From the NCBI GenBank assembly GCA_044870295.1, contig JBIOYQ010000037.1, forward strand, positions 1 through 6,044: a stretch of DNA of 6,044 bases. Reading direction: 5' to 3'. This DNA comes from AC-52 sp044870295 (lineage in GTDB: Bacteria > Actinomycetota > UBA4738). The notes beneath the pieces were generated by a model that saw only the letters and a list, made by a program, of their open reading frames with translations, was not told the DNA's origin and did no database searches. Positions within the stretch are counted from its first letter, which is position 1. Each line of letters begins with the position of its first letter. Below are positions 1-4,903 of this stretch, piece after piece. A program made the translations under genes and the position numbers.

Positions 1-5
1 ATAAT
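1..5 (+). promoter_or_regulatory. possible partial -10 element for a leaderless fmdB transcript
   Basis: The window opens with ATAAT, which would be the last five bases of a TATAAT box if the unseen preceding base is T. It ends 7 nt before the ATG at 13, the usual -10 to transcription-start distance, so the mRNA could begin at or next to the start codon. Consistent with this, the 12 visible bases before the ATG contain no Shine-Dalgarno motif. The -35 region lies outside the window. The call is weak because only five bases are visible. Confidence 0.2.
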
Positions 6-12
6 CGGCTAT

Positions 13-345
13 ATGCCGACGTACGAGTACGTCTGCCGCTCCTGCGGCAACCACGTCGAGGTCTATCAGCGATTCAGCGATCCTCCGCTGACGGAATGCG
101 GTGTTTGCGGCGGACCGCTCCGCAAGGTGTTCCATCCGGCGGGCATCCTGTTCAAGGGCTCGGGCTTCTACGCGACCGACTCTCGGCGCCGCAGCGCCTC
201 CACGTCTGATTCGGGCTCATCCAAGAGCGAGGAATCGTCCGGGGCGAAGGAGACGACCTCCTCCAGCAAGGAGACAGGGCCTGGATCAGGCTCCGGCGAC
301 AAGAAGGCCGCGCCGGCGACGGGGACCAAGGAGAAGTCGGCCTGA
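13..345 (+). CDS. FmdB-family zinc-ribbon protein (putative regulatory protein)
   Basis: This is a 110-residue protein. It begins MPTYEYVCRSCG, the hallmark opening of the FmdB/CxxC_CXXC_SSSS family. Four cysteines in two CxxC pairs (C8/C11 and C29/C32) should bind one zinc ion. The ribbon ends in the family's GSGFYATDSRR segment (about residues 49-59). From about residue 60 to the end the chain is low complexity, rich in Ser, Glu, Lys, Gly and Thr, and probably disordered; tails of this kind are common and variable in the family. The family is named for a proposed regulator of formamidase/amidase genes, but its biochemical role is poorly defined, so DNA binding is not assured. The ATG at 13 fits the family N-terminus exactly. 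No ribosome binding site is visible in the 12 nt upstream. The stop codon overlaps the proposed CTG start of mtnP (CTGA at 342-345), suggesting one operon with translational coupling. Confidence 0.9.
   Translation: MPTYEYVCRSCGNHVEVYQRFSDPPLTECGVCGGPLRKVFHPAGILFKGSGFYATDSRRRSASTSDSGSSKSEESSGAKETTSSSKETGPGSGSGDKKAAPATGTKEKSA
328..333 (+). promoter_or_regulatory. Shine-Dalgarno sequence for mtnP (decides its start)
   Basis: AAGGAG lies inside the end of fmdB, 8 nt before the CTG at 342. It is 47 nt from the GTG at 381, too far to serve that codon. It is the strongest ribosome-binding signal near the 5' end of mtnP and argues for initiation at 342. Confidence 0.6.
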
Positions 346-1157
346 GCCCTGGTCACGGGTCGGAACCCGTCCGCGTCGGTGTGTTCGGCGGTTCCGGTCT
401 GTACTCGTTCCTCGAAGACGTCGACGAGGTTTCGGTCGACACTCCTTTCGGCGATCCGTCGGCGTCGGTGACCATCGGGACCGTCGGTGAGAAGAGGGTG
501 GCGTTCATGCCTCGCCACGGGGTCAAGCACCAGTTTCCCCCGCACATGGTGCCCTACCGCGCGAACATGTGGGCGTTCAAGCAGCTCGGGGTGGAGCGCG
601 TGATCGGGCCATCCGCGGTGGGATCGCTCCAGCCGCACATCAAGCCCGGTGAATTCGTCATCTGCGACCAGCTGGTGGATCGAACGACCGGCCGGCCGTC
701 GACCTTCTACGACGGGCCGGTCACCACCCACATCTCCTTCGCCGACCCCTATTGCCCCACGGTCCGAGAGGTCGCCATCGCCCAGGGGGCGGCACTCGGC
801 CTCCCACTGCACGAGCGGGGAACCGTGGTGGTGATCCAGGGACCGCGGTTCTCCACAAGAGCCGAGTCGGCGAACTACGCGCAGAAGGGCTGGGAGGTCA
901 TCAACATGACGCAGCATCCCGAGGCCGCGCTGGCCCGAGAGCTGGAGATGTGCCACGGCAACATCTCGCTGGTGACGGACTACGACGTCGGTGTGGTCGG
1001 AGAGATCGGCGAGGTCACCCACGAGGAGGTCATCCGGGTGTTCCAGCAGAACACGGACCGTCTGCGGGAGCTGCTGTTCCGGATGATCGCCGCCCTGCCG
1101 GAGGGGCGCGACTGCCCGTGCGCCACCGCCCTGGCCAACGCCCGCTTCGAGGTCTGA
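342..1157 (+). CDS. mtnP: S-methyl-5'-thioadenosine phosphorylase, probable CTG start
   Basis: The enzyme phosphorolyses methylthioadenosine to adenine and 5-methylthioribose-1-phosphate in cytosolic methionine and purine salvage. It is 271 residues from CTG 342, close to human MTAP (283). Visible motifs are the phosphate loop GGSG (S18), MPRHG (R58-H59), SAVGSL (from S91), INMT (N188-M189) and TDYD (D213, D215). The TDYD aspartates correspond to the adenine-recognising pair of MTAPs; hypoxanthine/guanine-specific PNPs carry Asn there, so adenine-nucleoside specificity is inferred. The only ATG/GTG/TTG start in frame is GTG 381. Starting there would begin the protein at MFGGSG and delete the first beta strand (VRVGV) that holds the phosphate loop. 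CTG 342 restores it, has AAGGAG 8 nt upstream, and overlaps the fmdB stop as CTGA. From this start the numbering of S18 matches human T18. Family assignment is very secure; the start is likely but unproven. The stop lies 4 nt from the stop of the convergent minus-strand gene. Confidence 0.93.
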   Translation: MSPGHGSEPVRVGVFGGSGLYSFLEDVDEVSVDTPFGDPSASVTIGTVGEKRVAFMPRHGVKHQFPPHMVPYRANMWAFKQLGVERVIGPSAVGSLQPHIKPGEFVICDQLVDRTTGRPSTFYDGPVTTHISFADPYCPTVREVAIAQGAALGLPLHERGTVVVIQGPRFSTRAESANYAQKGWEVINMTQHPEAALARELEMCHGNISLVTDYDVGVVGEIGEVTHEEVIRVFQQNTDRLRELLFRMIAALPEGRDCPCATALANARFEV

Positions 1158-1161
1158 GCCC

Positions 1162-1935
1162 TCAGCCCACCAGGCCCGAGTCCTGGCAGCGGGTCACGAC
1201 GCTCAACAACCATCCGCCGTTTGCGGCCGCCGAATATTCGGCGGTGGCGATGGTCTTCCCGTCCCGGATCACCGCGATGATGGGGGACTCCTGCTCTGGA
1301 TATCCAGCCCGCTTGATGACGTCCGTGGTCCGCAATCCTTTGAAATGCTCCCGGGTCAAGTCGATCGGGTCGCCGATCTCACCGTTCGCACCACTGACGT
1401 AATCGAGGATCCCCGAGACCCCTCCTGCACCCGCGCAGTCCGGGTTAGGGGAGACCCATATCCCATCTTCATCGATCACGTCGAGAGCCGCGAACTGGCT
1501 GGGGTCCTTCGGCACCGGGTTTTGCCCGCGGAAATCGAAGCAGATGACCAGGACACGCCCCGGAGGAACCTCTGCCCGGATGATCTCGGTCTTACCGACC
1601 ATGGCGTTGTCCCCTCCTCCGCCCCCCTCCCCGAACCGGAACGTGAACGCCAGCTGCCGGCCAGTCCGATTGTCGATGCCGAAGTGCACCCCGTCAGTCT
1701 GAGGGCGGATCCGTGGGGTCAGGACGTGGGTACCACCCTCATCGCACACGATCCGGGCCACGTCGGGGAGGCCGCTCCGGCCGGAGGAGGAAGGGGGCGA
1801 ACCCACTGGGCCAGCATGACGGTCTCGGCCCATGGGCGTCAGCAGCGCGAGTGGGACGAGCACGGCGACCCCCACAACCCCGGCTGTCGCCGCTCCCACC
1901 AGCGTTTTGCGCGAACGATGGCTGCCCCCATCCAT
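1162..1935 (-). CDS. membrane-anchored or secreted protein of unknown function
   Basis: I do not recognise this 257-residue protein. A basic start (SHRSRK) is followed by one hydrophobic segment at about residues 11-34, either a signal anchor or an uncleaved signal peptide, then a Pro/Ser/Gly-rich linker (about 42-57). The remaining roughly 200 residues would be extracytoplasmic. Four cysteines (64, 132, 167, 250) lie in this part, enough for two disulfides. Residues 82-135 (FGIDNRTG, a run of five Gly, then EVPPGRVLVICFDF) alternate like a beta-sandwich fold; this is an impression from pattern, not a family match. The frame stays open to a GTG at 2043 (293 residues), but ATG 1935 is preferred: it has GGAAGGGG 7 nt upstream and puts the hydrophobic segment near the N-terminus, and the extra 36 residues look like translated non-coding sequence. 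The gene is convergent with mtnP (4 nt between stops) and divergent from the CpaB-like gene. Coding confidence is good; function is unknown. Confidence 0.75.
   Translation of the reverse strand: MDGGSHRSRKTLVGAATAGVVGVAVLVPLALLTPMGRDRHAGPVGSPPSSSGRSGLPDVARIVCDEGGTHVLTPRIRPQTDGVHFGIDNRTGRQLAFTFRFGEGGGGGDNAMVGKTEIIRAEVPPGRVLVICFDFRGQNPVPKDPSQFAALDVIDEDGIWVSPNPDCAGAGGVSGILDYVSGANGEIGDPIDLTREHFKGLRTTDVIKRAGYPEQESPIIAVIRDGKTIATAEYSAAANGGWLLSVVTRCQDSGLVG
1227..1244. repeat. perfect 18-bp palindrome inside a coding region
   Basis: CCGCCGAATATTCGGCGG is its own reverse complement. In RNA it could form a 7-bp stem with an AUAU loop. It lies near the 3' end of the unknown minus-strand gene, encoding the TAEYSAAANG region, and about 70 nt past the mtnP stop. 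No T-run follows on either strand, so it is not a standard intrinsic terminator. It could be a protein-binding site, an mRNA 3'-end stabilising hairpin, or chance in GC-rich coding DNA. Confidence 0.5.
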
Positions 1936-1942
1936 CGGCGAA

Positions 1943-1950
1943 CCCCTTCC
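1943..1950 (-). promoter_or_regulatory. ribosome binding site deciding the start of the unknown exported protein
   Basis: On the minus strand this reads GGAAGGGG, 7 nt before the ATG at 1935. The upstream alternatives (ATG at 1986, GTG at 2043) have no comparable purine-rich motif at a proper distance. Confidence 0.55.
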
Positions 1951-2025
1951 GGGAAGTGAGCCGGTCACCGGAACAGGAGCCCGCATAGACGCTCGATAGG
2001 AGCGCAAGGGTCCCTCGACCGGCAG

Positions 2026-2091
2026 AATTGTTGGCTCGTTCACCCTTGGGTACGGGCGAGCCCGCTTCGCAGGATTGGCGAGCCAATTGTT
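2026..2091. repeat. paired inverted and direct repeats in the divergent intergenic region
   Basis: TTGGCTCG (2031-2038) is repeated in inverted orientation as CGAGCCAA (2079-2086). The right copy also forms a tight dyad, ATTGGC-GA-GCCAAT (2074-2087). AATTGTT occurs as a direct repeat at 2026-2032 and 2085-2091, next to each arm. The arms are 48 nt start to start. The arrangement looks like a pair of operator half-sites, or a large stem-loop, upstream of both genes. No regulator is identifiable from the window. Confidence 0.4.
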
Positions 2092-2110
2092 CCCGGAGTG
2101 ACCGGACTCA

Positions 2111-2140
2111 CTGACACGGCGACCGCAAGAGGCCTAACCT
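2111..2140 (+). promoter_or_regulatory. candidate sigma70-type promoter for the CpaB-like gene
   Basis: CTGACA (2111-2116, five of six bases of TTGACA) is followed after 18 nt by TAACCT (2135-2140), which fits the TAnnnT form common in high-GC actinobacteria. Transcription would start near 2147, giving a leader of about 44 nt before the ATG at 2191. The match is by eye only. Confidence 0.35.
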
Positions 2141-2190
2141 CCATTCACTCCCTCGCTCCCCCGTGAACTCGATCTCCCCCGGGAGCGCGC

Positions 2191-2865
2191 ATGCGCAAGC
2201 GAAGGCCGCCGTCGCCCCGGTTGTATCTGGTCGCTGCCGGCGTCTTGGCGACCACCGCCGCCGTCCTCCTTCACGGCTATCTGGCGACGGCCGGGGCGGC
2301 CGACCCGGTAGCCGGCCCTCAGGTCGAGGTGGTGGCCGCAGCCGTAGACATCCCTCGGGGGACGGCCCTGGCCCCGGCCCACCTTCGCCTGGAACGCTTG
2401 CCCCAGGCATACGCCCCTCCCGGTTCCCTCCACGACATCGCATCGGCTGCCGGCCGAGTCGTCCTCGCGGCCCTCGCTCCGCACGAGGTGGTGACCGAGA
2501 CTCGGCTGGCTCGCGTACGGGCTGGCCCGGTGGCGTCACTGGTCCCGCGAGGACTCCGGGCCTTCGCCGTACCCACATCTCTGCCGGCGGGGGCGGTGGT
2601 GGCTGGGGACCACGTCGACATCATCGCCACGTATGCGACGGGTCAGCCGCACTCGGAGCTGGCGGTCGAGGGAGTCGAGGTCCTCTTCGTCATTCGCCCG
2701 ACGTCGGGCGGCGGCGGCACCCCGTCCCTGGAGCTCGACCCCGAAGGTGCAGCGGCCGCGGCCGTGACCACGCTGATCCTGCTGGTCTCCCCCGACCAGG
2801 AGGAGCGGCTCGCCTACGCCAGGGCCTTCGCGAACCTGGAGGTGGCGATCGAATCGGCCGAGTGA
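2191..2865 (+). CDS. SAF-domain protein, CpaB/RcpC-like (Flp pilus assembly type)
   Basis: This is a 224-residue protein. A basic N-terminus (MRKRR) precedes one membrane helix at about 11-33, leaving the rest outside the membrane. Residues about 45-107 form a SAF domain: VEVVAAAVDIPRGTAL, then the HLRLERLP segment, and a GRVVLAALAPHEVVTETRL end. The C-terminal part (about 113-222) resembles the RcpC/CpaB domain, with a GLRAFAVP strand, an AGDHVDIIATY segment and a closing ILLVSPDQEERLAYARAFA stretch. In Flp/Tad pilus systems CpaB/RcpC proteins sit in the periplasm or cell envelope and aid pilus assembly. No other tad/cpa gene is in the window, so the role here is uncertain; solitary SAF-domain proteins with this architecture occur in actinobacterial genomes. 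The ATG at 2191 has GGGAG 5 nt upstream. A candidate promoter lies at 2111-2140. The gene ends 94 nt before the protease gene. Confidence 0.82.
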   Translation: MRKRRPPSPRLYLVAAGVLATTAAVLLHGYLATAGAADPVAGPQVEVVAAAVDIPRGTALAPAHLRLERLPQAYAPPGSLHDIASAAGRVVLAALAPHEVVTETRLARVRAGPVASLVPRGLRAFAVPTSLPAGAVVAGDHVDIIATYATGQPHSELAVEGVEVLFVIRPTSGGGGTPSLELDPEGAAAAAVTTLILLVSPDQEERLAYARAFANLEVAIESAE

Positions 2866-2890
2866 GCCTTCGTGCCCTGATGAGCTCCCC

Positions 2891-2919
2891 TTGCTCCTTT
2901 CGCCCCGCCGCGATAGCGT
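2891..2919 (+). promoter_or_regulatory. candidate promoter for the S8 protease gene
   Basis: TTGCTC (2891-2896), a 17-nt spacer and TAGCGT (2914-2919) form a plausible TTGnnn / TAnnnT promoter in the 94-nt gap after the CpaB-like gene. The predicted start near 2926 leaves a leader of about 34 nt. If real, it lies inside the longer reading frame opening at 2891 and supports the shorter protein start at 2960. Confidence 0.35.
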
Positions 2920-2947
2920 CCCGGTCCGTCGTTGCGGGTGGCATCGA

Positions 2948-2956
2948 GGGGAGGGG
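2948..2956 (+). promoter_or_regulatory. ribosome binding site deciding the protease start
   Basis: GGGGAGGGG contains GGAGG at 2950-2954, 5 nt before the ATG at 2960. The alternative TTG at 2891 has no comparable site, so translation most likely begins at 2960. Confidence 0.6.
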
Positions 2957-2959
2957 CGA

Positions 2960-4903
2960 ATGGCGAGTTCCGGGAACCTGAACGTTCGATCTGAGGACGC
3001 ACGATCGGGCCGGAGAAAGCTAGGGCGGCCGGCGGGCTTGGCCGCGCTCGTGGCGGTCGTCGTGGCATCTGCCATGGCGCTGCCCGGCGCCGCCGCGGCC
3101 GGCAGGGACGGGGCCGCAACTCCTCGGTTCAAGGGACCCTACGTGGCGGGCGAGCTGCTGGTTCGATTCGCTCCGGGCGTGGCCCCGCAGACCATCAACG
3201 CCCGGCTGGGAGCCCAGACCGTTCGCGCCTATCACATCGTTCCGAACCTCCAGCTGGTCCGGCTGCCCGAGACCCTAGACGTCCCGAACGCTGTGGTCGC
3301 CTATCGAAGCCAAGCCGGCGTGATGTACGCCGAGCCGAACTTCATCTCCCACATCGACGACACGGTTCCGAACGACACGAGCTTCAGCTTGCAATGGGAC
3401 TGGGTGAACACGGGCCAGATCGGCGGGACCCCGGGGGCCGACGTTGACGCCGCCAAGGCCTGGGACCTCACTACGGGCGATAGCACGGTGGCGGTCGGAG
3501 TGCTCGATACGGGCGTCCAGACCCAGCCTCACCTGCACGTGGACCTGGCCGACAACATCTGGAGCAACACGGCCGAATGCAACGGCGTTCCCGGGGTGGA
3601 CGACGAGGGGGACGGCTACGTCGACGACTGCCACGGGATCGACGCCATCAACCACGACACCGACCCGGACGACGACACGGGACATGGCACGCACACCGCC
3701 GGAACCATCGGCGCGGTCGGCAACAACGCCCTCGGCGTCACCGGGATGAACTGGAACGTCACGGTGGTCCCCTGCAAGTCGCACGACGTAACCGGCAACG
3801 GGACCAACGACAGCCTGCTCGAGTGCCTGCAGTTCCTGGCCGACTGGAAGGACCGCGGCCTGAACATCGTGTCGACGAACAACTCCTACGGTGGGTGCAA
3901 CGAGGCGTGCGACTACTCGCAGTCCCTGTACGACGCCATCCAGAACCACATGGAGCACGGGATCCTCTACGTCGCTTCGGCGGGCAACGACGCCGCCAAC
4001 AACGACACGACGCCGAAGTACCCGACCAACTACTTCCTTCCCAACGTGATCGGGGTGGCGGCCACGACCAACACCGATGCCCTGGCCTCGTTCTCGAACT
4101 ACGGGCTGCACACGGTCTCTGTCGGAGCGCCCGGCCAATCGGTGTACAGCACCTCGCCCGACGACTTCTACGCGTACCTCAGCGGGACGTCCATGGCCGC
4201 CCCACACGTCGCCGGCCTGGCCGCACTCATTGCGGCCAACGATCCCTCCCTCGATTGGCGAGGCATCAGGAACCTCATCCTGGCCGGCGGCGAGGTGGTG
4301 TCTTCCGTTCAGGACAAGACCATCACCGACCGCCGGATCAACGCGTTCGGCTCGCTGACATGCTCCAACGTGCCCGTGTTCGGTCCCCTGCGTCCTCTGC
4401 CCAACGCCATCGGAGGGACCCAGCCGCTGGCCGCGCTCAACATCAACTGCGCGGGGGCGGCAGGCGGGATGCGCTTGACGGTTTCGCCCGGCGACCGGGT
4501 CATCAAACTGACGGACCTCGGCAAGGGCTTGGACATCGCTCCCCACGACGGGATCTACACGGGATCCTGGACACCCTGCACGACGGGGACATACACCTTC
4601 ACCTACTCGAACGGCTCGGTGGATACCGCGACGGTGAGCGGCCTGGTTCCCTGCATCCGGACCAACCCCCCGTCGGGACCGGCCGGCAGCACCACGACGG
4701 TGAACGGCCAGGGGTTCTCGCCCAACGAGAGCGTGACCATCAGCTTCGCAAATGCCGTGGTGGGCACCGCCACGGCCGACGGCACCGGCGCGTTCTCCAA
4801 GACGATCACGGTGCCTTCAGGGTCCAGGCGAGGCGGTCACCTCATCTCTGCGGTCGGCGCGACCAGCCTCCTGACCACCCAAACGACGTTCAAGGTCACA
4901 TAG
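2960..4903 (+). CDS. secreted subtilisin-like serine protease (peptidase family S8)
   Basis: This is a 647-residue extracellular endopeptidase precursor. Order of parts: Sec-type signal peptide (basic RSGRRK, hydrophobic core about 25-41, likely cleavage after AAAA near residue 47); N-terminal propeptide about 60-140 (GELLVRF to MYAEPNF), acting as intramolecular chaperone and inhibitor in this family; catalytic domain about 145-435. The triad is complete: D183 in VLDTGV, H242 in GHGTHTAG, S411 in GTSMAAPH, with oxyanion Asn343 in SAGND. The D-H spacing is 59 residues, against 32 in subtilisin. The extra segment is acidic and Gly-rich (VDDEGDGYVDDCHG), probably a calcium-binding loop, with two cysteines that could pair. 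Residues about 440-560 (with DGIYTGSW and GTYTFTYSNGS) look like a beta-sandwich, and about 566-647 like an Ig/IPT-type domain (SGPAGSTTTVNGQGFSPNESV). No LPxTG or C-terminal membrane anchor is seen, so release to the medium is inferred. ATG 2960 is chosen over TTG 2891 because of its ribosome binding site and a normal signal peptide. The 3' end overlaps the convergent glycosyltransferase by 8 nt. Confidence 0.93.
   Translation: MASSGNLNVRSEDARSGRRKLGRPAGLAALVAVVVASAMALPGAAAAGRDGAATPRFKGPYVAGELLVRFAPGVAPQTINARLGAQTVRAYHIVPNLQLVRLPETLDVPNAVVAYRSQAGVMYAEPNFISHIDDTVPNDTSFSLQWDWVNTGQIGGTPGADVDAAKAWDLTTGDSTVAVGVLDTGVQTQPHLHVDLADNIWSNTAECNGVPGVDDEGDGYVDDCHGIDAINHDTDPDDDTGHGTHTAGTIGAVGNNALGVTGMNWNVTVVPCKSHDVTGNGTNDSLLECLQFLADWKDRGLNIVSTNNSYGGCNEACDYSQSLYDAIQNHMEHGILYVASAGNDAANNDTTPKYPTNYFLPNVIGVAATTNTDALASFSNYGLHTVSVGAPGQSVYSTSPDDFYAYLSGTSMAAPHVAGLAALIAANDPSLDWRGIRNLILAGGEVVSSVQDKTITDRRINAFGSLTCSNVPVFGPLRPLPNAIGGTQPLAALNINCAGAAGGMRLTVSPGDRVIKLTDLGKGLDIAPHDGIYTGSWTPCTTGTYTFTYSNGSVDTATVSGLVPCIRTNPPSGPAGSTTTVNGQGFSPNESVTISFANAVVGTATADGTGAFSKTITVPSGSRRGGHLISAVGATSLLTTQTTFKVT

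Larger units (their letters stand above)
1936..2190. other. divergent intergenic region with control signals for both flanking genes
   Basis: These 255 nt separate the minus-strand unknown gene (preferred start) from the CpaB-like gene. No convincing small gene is seen. Locally AT-richer patches around 2024-2034 and 2083-2091 carry repeats listed separately. A GGAAGGGG ribosome binding site for the minus gene occupies 1943-1950. A candidate + strand promoter lies at 2111-2140, and a GGGAG at 2181-2185, 5 nt before the ATG at 2191, would serve the CpaB-like gene. I found no clear -35/-10 pair for the minus-strand gene. Confidence 0.6.

Noticed and set aside
168..1022. Long minus-strand open frame (284 codons) opposite fmdB and mtnP
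   Set aside because: It mirrors two well-recognised genes in GC-rich DNA, its translation is rich in Arg, His, Asp and Val without any motif, and no ribosome binding site was noticed.
1158..1240. Intrinsic terminator after mtnP
   Set aside because: Only 4 nt separate the convergent stops and no stem followed by a T-run was found; the palindrome at 1227-1244 lacks the T-tract.
1936..2043. N-terminal extension of the unknown exported protein from GTG 2043
   Set aside because: The added 36 residues look like translated intergenic DNA and would bury the membrane segment; ATG 1935 has GGAAGGGG at 7 nt.
2891..2959. N-terminal extension of the protease from TTG 2891
   Set aside because: It would place 23 residues (MLLSPRRDSVPVRRCGWHRG...) before the signal peptide and lacks a ribosome binding site, whereas ATG 2960 has GGGGAGGGG upstream.
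2163..2981. Alternative plus and minus frames over the CpaB-like gene
   Set aside because: All are Arg/Pro/Gly-rich low-complexity translations, while the frame at 2191-2865 has a membrane helix and SAF domain.
3275..4546. Minus-strand open frame of 423 codons opposite the S8 protease
   Set aside because: It lies wholly within the protease gene, which has an intact catalytic triad. The antisense translation is Val/Arg/Gly-biased and typical of third-position GC shadows.
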